Below are positions 43,861 through 51,401 of a DNA stretch of 64,000 bases, one piece after another. Every line of letters starts with the position of its first letter. Position 1 is the first letter of the stretch. The stretch spans positions 159,924-223,923 of the forward strand of contig JAVYVJ010000001.1 in assembly GCA_038727705.1 (NCBI GenBank). The letters run 5' to 3'. Made by a program: the position numbers and the translations under genes. The notes under the pieces were generated by a model. It saw only the letters and a program-made list of their open reading frames with translations, did no database searches and was not told the origin of the DNA. The stretch comes from Zestosphaera sp. (GTDB lineage: Archaea; Thermoproteota; Thermoprotei_A; Sulfolobales; NBVN01).

Positions 43861-44631
43861 CTAGCTGGAGGGGTTGTGGTGCCGGTGAATTAACTTCATG
43901 AAGTTGAGGGCGTCCTCCCTCATATGCACGTTGTTGAACATCACGTAGACCTCGGAAGGAGGCTTCAGCCCTTCAAGCATCTCTTTAAGCTTAACCAGGT
44001 CTTCAGCGCTGTATTTATACCTGTAATTCACTTCACGGCCCCCTATGCCGTGCAGCCTGAAGTAACAGTTGCCTGACTGTTTTGCGGGAGGGAACCATCT
44101 GAAGGGGTCCGTGACGTGGACCACGTTGCTGAAGCCCTCAAGAACGCTCCTCAGCTCCTCATCGTGTCCGTGCCAGTCACCTCTTAACTCAATACCTATT
44201 CTGAAGGTCGCGCCGCAGGTCGCTGAGAGGAAGTCCTTGACGTTCGTTAAGTTCTCCCTACTGTAGGTGAATGAGGGGGGTAGTTGAAGCACTACGTACG
44301 TAGCTCCCAAAGCTTCGGCAGCCTCTCTCACGAGCTCCCAAGCCTCCATCACCTCCTTAGTTGGTCTTAGGTGCCCGTACCTGCTCCCGCATCCTCCAGG
44401 CGGTCTGAACTTGGACCTGCGCCACGTGGGTGATTCCGGGGGATGGGTTATTGCCTGCCACCCCTTCATAGCGAATTTAAAGCCTTCGGGCGCCTCCCTA
44501 CGGCAGCGCTTAAGACTCTCGGGGTTTAGCGGGTTATAGAATGTCTCCTGCAGCTCCACCGCTTCGAAGAGTCCGTAATACCTACTCCTGGACATGGGGA
44601 ATCCGCAGCAGCCGACCACCACGCGATTCAT
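43861..44631 (-). CDS. DUF72 family protein
   Basis: From ATG 44631 the 256-residue protein matches DUF72, TIM-barrel proteins of unknown function found in bacteria and archaea. Recognisable are the start VVVGCCGFPMSRSRYYGLF, the ETFYNPLN segment near residue 30, APEGFKFAMKGWQAITHP near 50, and RLHGIGGREVNYRYKYS near 205. A longer frame (to 44757) was rejected: the family begins at this ATG, which also overlaps the stop of the AbrB-like gene (ATGA). The two genes therefore form an operon. No enzymatic activity is established for the family. Confidence 0.85.
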   Translation of the reverse strand: MNRVVVGCCGFPMSRSRYYGLFEAVELQETFYNPLNPESLKRCRREAPEGFKFAMKGWQAITHPPESPTWRRSKFRPPGGCGSRYGHLRPTKEVMEAWELVREAAEALGATYVVLQLPPSFTYSRENLTNVKDFLSATCGATFRIGIELRGDWHGHDEELRSVLEGFSNVVHVTDPFRWFPPAKQSGNCYFRLHGIGGREVNYRYKYSAEDLVKLKEMLEGLKPPSEVYVMFNNVHMREDALNFMKLIHRHHNPSS

Positions 44632-45002
44632 TGCTTCGATTCCTCCGCAATCTTGACCGTGAATCCCTTGTTTAGGAGTGTGTTGATCATGTCCTCGCCC
44701 GCCCTCAAGTCTACGACACTCACGGTCACTGAACACTCCTGGGGGTTGGGGATGCATCTAATCATTTTCAGCTCGCCGCCGCTCTCGACTATCAGGTTGA
44801 CCAGGTCGCTCACCCTCTCCGGGGTGCTTAGCTCCACGTTCAGGTTCATCAGATATTCCCCAGAAGGGGCTACAGGTCTAATGAGTAGTGCCCTGCCCGC
44901 CTGGTCAACGATCAGCTCGACCAGAGTGTCTGCCTCAATCCCTAACTCCCTCCTGATGAAGAGGGGTATGGTGACACGCCCCTTACTGTCAACCCTGACC
45001 AC
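44628..45002 (-). CDS. AbrB/SpoVT-type swapped-hairpin DNA-binding protein
   Basis: The 124-residue protein begins with the AbrB-type swapped-hairpin DNA-binding domain (VDSKGRVTIPLFIRRELGIE; residues 4-23) and a second beta hairpin to about 45. The C-terminal ~75 residues form an alpha/beta domain (VSDLVNLIVESGGEL, VTVSVVDLRAGEDMINTLL) that looks like a regulatory ligand-binding unit. Regulators of this type act on their own promoter. It overlaps the DUF72 gene by four bases. A divergent AT-rich stretch at 45050-45070 separates it from the C/D sRNA candidate. The start appears to be GTG. Confidence 0.8.
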   Translation of the reverse strand: MVRVDSKGRVTIPLFIRRELGIEADTLVELIVDQAGRALLIRPVAPSGEYLMNLNVELSTPERVSDLVNLIVESGGELKMIRCIPNPQECSVTVSVVDLRAGEDMINTLLNKGFTVKIAEESKQ

Positions 45003-45050
45003 GAATCTGGCGGAGTCTACCCCTCACCACCTGAGAATATAGGGTGAGGC

Positions 45051-45071
45051 AAGCAATTAATTTAAATTTAG
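45051..45071. promoter_or_regulatory. AT-rich shared promoter stretch
   Basis: CAATTAATTTAAATTTAGC can supply a TATA box to the AbrB-like gene on the minus strand and to the C/D sRNA on the plus strand, whose expected 5' end is about 25 bases downstream. Confidence 0.5.
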
Positions 45072-45087
45072 CGTTAGGACTGGAATG

Positions 45088-45143
45088 AGGGTGAGGAGCG
45101 GACCACGGACTGAGTGGGTGATGAGTCCGTGCATTGCTGAAAA
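45088..45143 (+). ncRNA. Candidate C/D-box sRNA
   Basis: The boxes run C GTGAGGA (45091-45097), 12-nt guide, D' CTGA (45110-45113), 4-nt spacer, C' GTGATGA (45118-45124), 12-nt guide, D CTGA (45137-45140). A TATA block at 45056-45069 lies 25 bases before the 5' end. The two guides contain complementary segments (CACGGACT and AGTCCGTG, 8 bp), so their targets might be the two strands of one rRNA helix. There is no convincing ORF here. The function would be to direct 2'-O-methylation or rRNA folding. Confidence 0.65.
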
Positions 45144-45173
45144 CCGCGAACCTCCTCTAAGTCGAAGGAATCC

Positions 45174-45449
45174 TCACTTAAACTCCAGCAACTCAACCTT
45201 AAACCAGGGGGTTCTATCCTTGAGCTGGTTCTCTACCTCTCTCGCGTCCCCCTCAACTGAGATGAAGTAGATGTGGTCGACCACCTCACTCTTGCTGAAC
45301 TCAAGGATTCTGTAGCCACGCCCACCTAAGCTCCTAAGCAACTCCTGAACAAACTCCTCATCGTAAGCCGTAAGGAAGATGTTGGTCTTCACATACCCCT
45401 TAAGCCCTACCTTACCAACACTACCCACTGCCCCACACCTTAAAATCAT
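45174..45449 (-). CDS. Hypothetical small protein
   Basis: This 91-residue protein was not recognised. It shows a strand-helix-strand-strand-helix-strand order (VKTNIFLTA, EEFVQELLRSLGGRG, YRILEFS, DHIYFISVEG, AREVENQLKDRTP, WFKVELLEF), as in ferredoxin-like or ACT folds. It could bind a small ligand or RNA. ATG 45449 gives the longest frame; a start a few residues later (M or V) is possible because the conserved-looking part begins near residue 18. It stands alone between the sRNA and a Bat-type regulator. Confidence 0.6.
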   Translation of the reverse strand: MILRCGAVGSVGKVGLKGYVKTNIFLTAYDEEFVQELLRSLGGRGYRILEFSKSEVVDHIYFISVEGDAREVENQLKDRTPWFKVELLEFK

Positions 45450-45624
45450 TAAACGCCGCCCCTTATTAAATTACTACCTCCCTCAACTCGCTGGAGGAGT
45501 TCGTTTGATCGCATGAGGTTGGATTCACCGCTCCACCGCGACCCCTGACAACTCACGCCTTAAGTTCACGCAATCATTCTTAGATGCCTCTCCGTCCTTC
45601 ACCCTCAGCGTCGCTCACGCCTTC

Positions 45625-46326
45625 TTAAGGAGTCACGTCAAGCGACTCCATTATTGACTTGATGATCTTCCTTTCAGCCTTCCTCAAGTGCTCAATGAAG
45701 GTCGAGCGTGATATTCCCAAATACTTGGAGACCTCGCGTGAGTCCTGGTACCTAGGCCAGTTGAAGTACCCTAGCTGAAACGCGGTGATGAGGGACTTAA
45801 GCTCCATGTAGGAGAGTTTAGACACCATGTCCTGAGCTGTTGTGAAGGTCTTGTATGGATCGACCTCATTAACTATGGCATCATCGACCCTGAGCCAGAC
45901 CTCGGTGTCAGTGGGGGCGTTCTCCTTGATAGCCGTGAGTAATTGCTTGAGGTTCCTGCTGAAAGTCACCACCGGGTAGTACCTCACCCCGTTCTTAATC
46001 ACTATAGGTCCGTTCAGGACTGAGTCAGTTAGGCACAGAGCCTTCAGAGTCCCCATCTGTCTCCTCGTTACTATGAGCCTGGCTTGGTTAGCCCTCCTCT
46101 CAATTATCCTGTAGTTTAGGACGTATGGGTCCCTGTCAAGTGTCCTGAAGAAGTGCCTCAAATCATCGCTTGAGCCCCCCTTAAACTCTGCCAGGTAGTA
46201 GACCGAAGTACCTATCAGGGTGGCGAAAGGCACTATGATGAATGACCTCCTATGTTCCTTCGTGAACTCGTGCAGTGGTTCATCCTTGTGAACTATGCTT
46301 AAGGTACCCCGTATCTTACCCCTCAT
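45625..46326 (-). CDS. Bat-type (HTH_10) transcription regulator
   Basis: The 233-residue protein has a C-terminal helix-turn-helix of the bacterio-opsin-activator type (about 170-230): LSYMELKSLITAFQLGYFNW, then SREVSKYLGISRSTFIEHLR and AERKIIKSIM. The first ~160 residues form an alpha/beta domain of unknown ligand specificity. Regulators of this family control metabolic or stress genes in archaea. It is divergent from the M20 peptidase gene, and the intergenic region holds an 18-base inverted repeat that could be its operator. Confidence 0.8.
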   Translation of the reverse strand: MRGKIRGTLSIVHKDEPLHEFTKEHRRSFIIVPFATLIGTSVYYLAEFKGGSSDDLRHFFRTLDRDPYVLNYRIIERRANQARLIVTRRQMGTLKALCLTDSVLNGPIVIKNGVRYYPVVTFSRNLKQLLTAIKENAPTDTEVWLRVDDAIVNEVDPYKTFTTAQDMVSKLSYMELKSLITAFQLGYFNWPRYQDSREVSKYLGISRSTFIEHLRKAERKIIKSIMESLDVTP

Positions 46327-46384
46327 ACACCATCATCGCATCTAATGCACAGCCAAAATATTGTGGGGTACCTTTAAAAGTTGC

Positions 46385-46402
46385 TACCGAACTAATTTGG
46401 TA
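46385..46402. promoter_or_regulatory. Inverted repeat between the regulator and the peptidase operon
   Basis: The 18 bases TACCGAACTAATTTGGTA form an imperfect inverted repeat (six of seven pairs). A related TTTGGTA/TACC-type half-site, GGTACC, lies at about 46369. The region lies between two divergent starts and is a candidate operator for the Bat-type protein or for the peptidase operon. Confidence 0.35.
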
Positions 46403-46475
46403 TGACCCGCTAAGACAGGTTAGTGAGAACTGGTTTAACCCCTCAAAACCACCTCACATTGAGGTGTACTCTTAG

Positions 46476-47807
46476 TTGGGTGATCCTGCACTGGATCTAT
46501 TGGCTTCACTGGTGAGCATAAACACTACGAACGACCCCGCTAGAGGGGTGAGGCCCGGCAGGGATGCGGTGGATTTGGTTAAGGACGTGCTGACTGGTTG
46601 GGGTGTTGAGGCTAATGTGTTGGAAAGCGGTGGGTACTACTCAGTGTACGGTAGCGTCGGTGAGGGAGAGCCTTCAGTCATGTTTATGGCTCACCTAGAC
46701 GTAGTGCCCGTGAAGGTCGATGAGTGGACTCACGAACCCTTCAAACTCACTGTGGTCGGGGACAAGGCCTTCGGGAGAGGCACTGTGGATGACAAAGGCA
46801 ACGTTGTGGGGGTGATGCTGGCTCTCAAGGAGTTGATGAGGCGCAAGCTCAAAGGAAGGGTTCTATATGCCTTCACAACAGACGAGGAGGTAGGGGGTGT
46901 CCACGGCGCTAAGGCACTGGCTGAAAAGCTAGCCAAAGAAAACTCACTACCAAAATACCTAATCAACGGGGACGGTTTGGGAATGTCTCCTATAGTCAGG
47001 AGGAGGAAGATCTTCAAAGCAATTCTGGAGGCTCCTCAGGGGAAGGTGCTTATAGCAGGCACTCTCAGGAGGAGGAGCTTCGAGCTGAGGACTCCGGTGG
47101 TTCCGACGAGACACTCCGCGTGGTTCGTGCCGGGGGTCGACACGCACCCGCTCATCGCGGCCTCGTACTTCATGCTAAGCAACCCGGAGTTTCAGGCCGC
47201 CCGCGTCGACGGCGTCTTCGTCAAGACAAACGTGTTGCCAACTACGGTCTCCATCGAGTACGTTGAGCCTTCCGGCGGTGGCGAGAAGGTAGAGGTCGAT
47301 GAGGGGCTCACCGCGCTACTGCGCCTGCTCATGCCTTTAAGCAGAGCCGCCGTGCCGGTGCGGCTCTACAGCGATAACGGCGTCTCCATAACCCCTAACA
47401 TGTACAGCTTCCGCGACGGCAAGCATGTGGTCGAGGTTGATATAAGGGCTATGACCGAGGATGTCAACGTCATTAAGGAGGCGCTAGTCCGCACGGCGTC
47501 GGAGATAGCGCCTGAAGTCAGGGTGGACGTGGTTGATGAGGGTGGTGGGTATCTCTACGTCCCGCCAACTGACGGGCTCGTCCAGTCAGCGGTCAGAGTT
47601 CTCAACAATCTAGGTCTTAACGCCTACACGATAGAGGCTCCGGGAGCCTCGGACTCAAGGCACTTCACACCGCTAGGGGTTAAGTGCATTGACTTCGGGC
47701 CTAAGGGAGGTAATAATCACGGTCCTGACGAATGGGTTGACCTGAACACGTTCAGACTCCTTCACAAATTCTATGCGAACATAGCTCTGGAGCTCATTGG
47801 GAGGTGA
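46476..47807 (+). CDS. M20 family metallopeptidase (dipeptidase/ArgE-like)
   Basis: The 443-residue enzyme is a zinc peptidase of the M20/ArgE-DapE family that acts on peptides or N-acylated amino acids. Metal and catalytic motifs visible are MAHLDVVPV (residue ~72), RGTVDDKGNV (~105) and TDEEVGGVHG (~137), with a C-terminal His-containing motif (NNHGPDEW). An extra segment of about 30 residues (~180-210) lies between domains, as in some archaeal members. The start is a TTG preceded by an AT-rich GGTTTAAC. The membrane protein and the ferredoxin oxidoreductase genes follow at short distance (5 and 14 bases), so they probably form one operon. Confidence 0.87.
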   Translation: MGDPALDLLASLVSINTTNDPARGVRPGRDAVDLVKDVLTGWGVEANVLESGGYYSVYGSVGEGEPSVMFMAHLDVVPVKVDEWTHEPFKLTVVGDKAFGRGTVDDKGNVVGVMLALKELMRRKLKGRVLYAFTTDEEVGGVHGAKALAEKLAKENSLPKYLINGDGLGMSPIVRRRKIFKAILEAPQGKVLIAGTLRRRSFELRTPVVPTRHSAWFVPGVDTHPLIAASYFMLSNPEFQAARVDGVFVKTNVLPTTVSIEYVEPSGGGEKVEVDEGLTALLRLLMPLSRAAVPVRLYSDNGVSITPNMYSFRDGKHVVEVDIRAMTEDVNVIKEALVRTASEIAPEVRVDVVDEGGGYLYVPPTDGLVQSAVRVLNNLGLNAYTIEAPGASDSRHFTPLGVKCIDFGPKGGNNHGPDEWVDLNTFRLLHKFYANIALELIGR

Positions 47808-47812
47808 TGTAG

Positions 47813-49003
47813 GTGGCCATATCCATTGAGAACGCGGCTTTCTGGATTGCGGTGTTGCTGGCTCTCTTCGCAGTAGGGGATATAGCGGCTGCAGTGACTA
47901 AGGCTAAACTCTCTTCAGTGTTTGTCGCACTTATGCTGGCGTTGATAGGATTCCTCACTGGAGTGCTCCCACCCAACTTCATAGATAGGGCCGGCCTCAC
48001 CGCCTTAGCTACCTATGCAGCAGCTTTCCTCATATTCCACATGGGGACCCTCATAGAGATACGTCAATTCATAGAGCAGTGGAGGACGGTGGTTGCGGCG
48101 GTGATCTCCATGATCGCCGTGGCGGTCGTCCTAGGTGGTGTAGGGTATGTTCTGATAGGGAAGCCGGAGACTGTGGTCAGCATACCCATAATTAACGGCG
48201 GGATAATAGCAACCCAGATAATGGTCAACGGGGCGTCGGCGAAGGGCTATGCCCTAGCAGCCGCGTTGGGCACTTTAGTGTATGCAGTGCAGAAGTTCGT
48301 TGGCACTCCAATCGCGTCATACTTTGGGGTTAGGGAGGCTAGGAAGATAGTTAAGCTATATAGGGAGGGGCAGATCAAGATACAGAAGAGTGAGTCGGCT
48401 GAGAGGAAGTATCCGGGGTACCACGTAATCGACTGTAAGAGGTATCAGAGGTACTTAACGGACTTCGTGTTGCTGGCGATCACGGCGTTCTTCGCGTGGC
48501 TCTCAATGTTCCTGGACTCGCTCACAGGCCTGAACTACTCGATATGGGCTCTGATTCTGGGGGTTGCCGTCAGCTACGTCGGCCTTGTGCCGAACAAGAT
48601 CCTCGACCTGGCCAAGGGCTCCGGGTGGTTCATGGTCATAGTGTTCGCATCTATAATACCCTCCCTAGCTAAGATTAAAGCGGGTGATCTCTTGATACTC
48701 GCGTACCAGCTGGTGGTGGTGTTCGCGGCATCTCTACTCGGTGTGTTCGTCTTCATGTACCTCCTGCCTGCATGGAGGCTCGTAGGCTCTAGGAACTTGG
48801 CCGTCGGGATAGGTGTTGCTCAGATGCTGGGGTTCCCGGCAACGTACTTAGTGGCTAACGAGGTGGCTAACGCGGTCGGTGAGACTAAGGAGGAGAGGGA
48901 GGCGATACTCCAGGCTCTCATGCCGGCCTACGTAATAGCGGGCTTCGCAACCGTGACCACCATCTCGATAATTATAGCAGGACTGTTCGTGGGCCTGCTG
49001 TGA
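47813..49003 (+). CDS. Multi-spanning membrane protein (transporter-like, GltS-type layout)
   Basis: The 396-residue protein has about ten transmembrane segments in two halves, a cytoplasmic insert of about 45 residues after the fifth or sixth (IVKLYREGQIKIQKSESAERKYPG), and repeated GG/NGG turns (IINGGIIATQ). The layout recalls sodium/glutamate or 2-oxoacid symporters, but no family motif was matched, so the substrate is unknown. It lies five bases after the peptidase gene and 14 bases before the gamma-delta gene, which suggests uptake or export of an organic acid or amino acid. The start is GTG. Confidence 0.65.
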   Translation: MAISIENAAFWIAVLLALFAVGDIAAAVTKAKLSSVFVALMLALIGFLTGVLPPNFIDRAGLTALATYAAAFLIFHMGTLIEIRQFIEQWRTVVAAVISMIAVAVVLGGVGYVLIGKPETVVSIPIINGGIIATQIMVNGASAKGYALAAALGTLVYAVQKFVGTPIASYFGVREARKIVKLYREGQIKIQKSESAERKYPGYHVIDCKRYQRYLTDFVLLAITAFFAWLSMFLDSLTGLNYSIWALILGVAVSYVGLVPNKILDLAKGSGWFMVIVFASIIPSLAKIKAGDLLILAYQLVVVFAASLLGVFVFMYLLPAWRLVGSRNLAVGIGVAQMLGFPATYLVANEVANAVGETKEEREAILQALMPAYVIAGFATVTTISIIIAGLFVGLL

Positions 49004-49017
49004 AGGGGTGATTCTTT

Positions 49018-50142
49018 TTGACTGAGGAACGCAAATCAAGCCTCAACGTCCTGGAGGACCTTTTTTGGGTCGTGATTCACGGCAGGGGTGTGTGGCACAC
49101 CGGATCATCAACAACCCTTGCCAGAGTCCTGGCTATGGCCGGCGTGGTCGCCGGGCGTGAGTCCTACTACTACATGAGGTACGATGACTCCCCGGAGCGG
49201 GTTAACATACCGATGATGTTCTACGTCGTCATGGGCAATCCCAGGGTTGAGGTCCTCCTGCCGGAGGAGGTAGAACCTGTTGGAAGGCTCTTCAACGCTG
49301 TGGTGGTCATGGACTCGGTCTCACTGCTTAAGGAGACGTCTCAGAGAGCAACGCTGTTCGACGGGATTAAGGATGACGCGGTCTTCGTAGTCAACACAGG
49401 GCTTACCCCGTCGCAGGTGCTTGCACTGCTCAAGAAGTATCAGTTGACACGCGACTGGTTCGGCAAGCTCGTCACGGTCAGCGCAAGCAAGTACCACACG
49501 AACGTGGCGTTCGGCCTGATCGGCGCTCTGCTGAAGGCGTGGAACGTGGTGGGTTTGGAGGATGTGCTGAATGCGCTAGAAGCGCTGAAGATAGATGAGG
49601 GTGCCGGGGAGGCAATCGCCTCAGCATATAAGGACGCCTCAGTCACTGAGGTGAGGGTCCGCGCTGAAGAGTCCGAAGCGGCTGGGAGAGTGAGCGTTAA
49701 AACACCTGAATTCAGGCCAGGGCCTTGGAGCATTGAAACCTACAGGGAGTATCAGAGAGCACTTTCGCAGGCTAGGAGCTATGAGGACAGGATCAGGGTA
49801 ATGCCTAGGTGGGAGGCCATGGCCCCAGGACTGATAGAGTTCGGCCCGCATCCCGGCGGGAGGAACATAGGGTTTAAGACGGAGTTCGCCAGGATCGAGG
49901 CGCCTGTGATAGATAAGGCTAAATGTGTGGACTGCAAACTCTGCACGTACTTCTGCCCTGACGGCTCCATAGACTTCGAGAGCGTTGAGGTGGACTACGA
50001 GTACTGCAAGGGCTGCGGTATCTGCGCTCGTGTGTGCCCCGCCAAAGCCATCAGGATGGTGAGCGAGTTGGAGAGGGTTGAGGGTTTGGAGGATCCTGAA
50101 CTCAGGAGGCTGGCTCTGGTCACTAGAGAGTATGGCTACTGA
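49018..50142 (+). CDS. 2-oxoacid:ferredoxin oxidoreductase, fused gamma-delta subunit
   Basis: The 374-residue protein joins a gamma domain (about 1-215) to a delta domain (about 225-365). The delta part carries two ferredoxin-type 4Fe-4S motifs, CVDCKLCTYFC and CKGCGICARVC, which pass electrons to ferredoxin. The gamma part has GRGVWHTGSS in place of the common GRGGQGA, so it is divergent. A fused gamma-delta polypeptide and the order gamma-delta, alpha, beta match, from memory, the Moorella oxalate oxidoreductase. The start is TTG at 49018. Alpha follows after 20 bases. Confidence 0.85.
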   Translation: MTEERKSSLNVLEDLFWVVIHGRGVWHTGSSTTLARVLAMAGVVAGRESYYYMRYDDSPERVNIPMMFYVVMGNPRVEVLLPEEVEPVGRLFNAVVVMDSVSLLKETSQRATLFDGIKDDAVFVVNTGLTPSQVLALLKKYQLTRDWFGKLVTVSASKYHTNVAFGLIGALLKAWNVVGLEDVLNALEALKIDEGAGEAIASAYKDASVTEVRVRAEESEAAGRVSVKTPEFRPGPWSIETYREYQRALSQARSYEDRIRVMPRWEAMAPGLIEFGPHPGGRNIGFKTEFARIEAPVIDKAKCVDCKLCTYFCPDGSIDFESVEVDYEYCKGCGICARVCPAKAIRMVSELERVEGLEDPELRRLALVTREYGY

Positions 50143-50162
50143 TTTTGTTGAGGTGATGGTGT

Positions 50163-51401
50163 GTGAAGGCACTTACAAGAACTGACTTGGAGGCGGTTCA
50201 AATACCTAGGAGGAGACCTATAACTGGCGCTAGAGCCATAGCCGAGGCGGTTAAGATAGCTGACGTGGACGTGATAGCGGCCTACCCAATAAGGCCGTAC
50301 ACGGGCGTCATGAACGCGCTCGCTGAGATGATAGCTAACGGTGAGTTCACGGCGGAGATCATAGTAGCTGACTCAGAACACTCGCAGTTCGAGATAGTGA
50401 AGCACGCCTCAGCCGCTGGTGCCAGGACCTTCGTCGGCAGTTCGGGGGTTGGGCTCATCTACGCTGCCGAGGCTATAGTAGTCACCGCGATGGATCAACT
50501 GCCTGTAGTGGCGATCGCCGGTTGCAGGGCGCTCGACGATCCTGGGAACTTCGGGATGGAGTGGAACGACACACTATTCTTCAGGGACTCAGGATGGCTT
50601 ATCTCGTGGGCTAAGGACCCGCAGGAGGCGCTTGACATGACTTTAGTGGCGTACCGGGTTGCTGAGGATCGTAGGGTCATGCTACCGCACTTCATAGCGG
50701 TTGATGGTGCCACCATAACTCACATAGCCGCGCCCGTTGATACGCCCTCCAAAAAGGACGTGGCCGAGTTCCTGCCTCCTTACAGACCCCACTACACGCT
50801 GGACCCGGCTCAAGGCCCTGTAACCAAAGCGCAGCACATAGCGCCTTCACTGATAGGTCCTGAGCAGAGAAAGCATGTGGACGTAGCTATGAAAAGATCT
50901 AGGGAAGTAATTGCTGAGGCGTGGAGGGATTACGCCAACTACGTCGGGAGGACCTATGACCCGTTTATTGAGACGTTCCGCATGGATGACGCTGAGATAG
51001 CCTTGGTGACTATGGGTGCCTACACTATTAACGCATTACACGCCGTCAATGAGGTTAGGAGGGACGGGATTAAAGCAGGTGTTGTGCGATTAAGGTATTT
51101 CAGACCGTTACCGGCCTGGGATCTTAAGAAGGTCTTAAGCGGTGTTGAGGGAATCGGCGTTCTGGACTTCTCCTACTCGTTCGGCTCTCCAGACAGTGCG
51201 GGGGTCCTCTTCAATGAGGTGAGGGCCGCGACGTACGACGATCCCAAGCCAGCGCTGGACTTCCTCTTCCTAGGGGGTAGGGAACCTAAACCTGCTGACT
51301 TCGTTAAGGCTCTGAAGATACTGCACGATTACGTGAGAACGGGGGACACGCCAGGAGGTAAGCGTGTCTTCTGGCTGACGCTGAGGGGTGAGGACATATG
51401 A
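50163..51401 (+). CDS. 2-oxoacid:ferredoxin oxidoreductase alpha subunit (oxalate-oxidoreductase-like)
   Basis: The 412-residue alpha subunit holds the TPP-pyrimidine domain. The motif at residues 41-45 is YPIRP, with Arg44 where pyruvate enzymes have Thr (YPITP). Further on are Arg122, Asp125 and Phe130 in CRALDDPGNF. Recalled active-site residues of Moorella oxalate oxidoreductase, Arg31, Arg109, Asp112 and Phe117, have exactly the same spacing (78, 3 and 5). This suggests an oxalate or similar dicarboxylate-type 2-oxo substrate; the pairing is based on memory and needs alignment. It overlaps beta by four bases. GTG start. Confidence 0.8.
   Translation: MKALTRTDLEAVQIPRRRPITGARAIAEAVKIADVDVIAAYPIRPYTGVMNALAEMIANGEFTAEIIVADSEHSQFEIVKHASAAGARTFVGSSGVGLIYAAEAIVVTAMDQLPVVAIAGCRALDDPGNFGMEWNDTLFFRDSGWLISWAKDPQEALDMTLVAYRVAEDRRVMLPHFIAVDGATITHIAAPVDTPSKKDVAEFLPPYRPHYTLDPAQGPVTKAQHIAPSLIGPEQRKHVDVAMKRSREVIAEAWRDYANYVGRTYDPFIETFRMDDAEIALVTMGAYTINALHAVNEVRRDGIKAGVVRLRYFRPLPAWDLKKVLSGVEGIGVLDFSYSFGSPDSAGVLFNEVRAATYDDPKPALDFLFLGGREPKPADFVKALKILHDYVRTGDTPGGKRVFWLTLRGEDI

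Noticed and set aside
44632-44757. N-terminal extension of the DUF72 protein
   Set aside because: It lies inside the AbrB-like gene and the family begins at ATG 44631.
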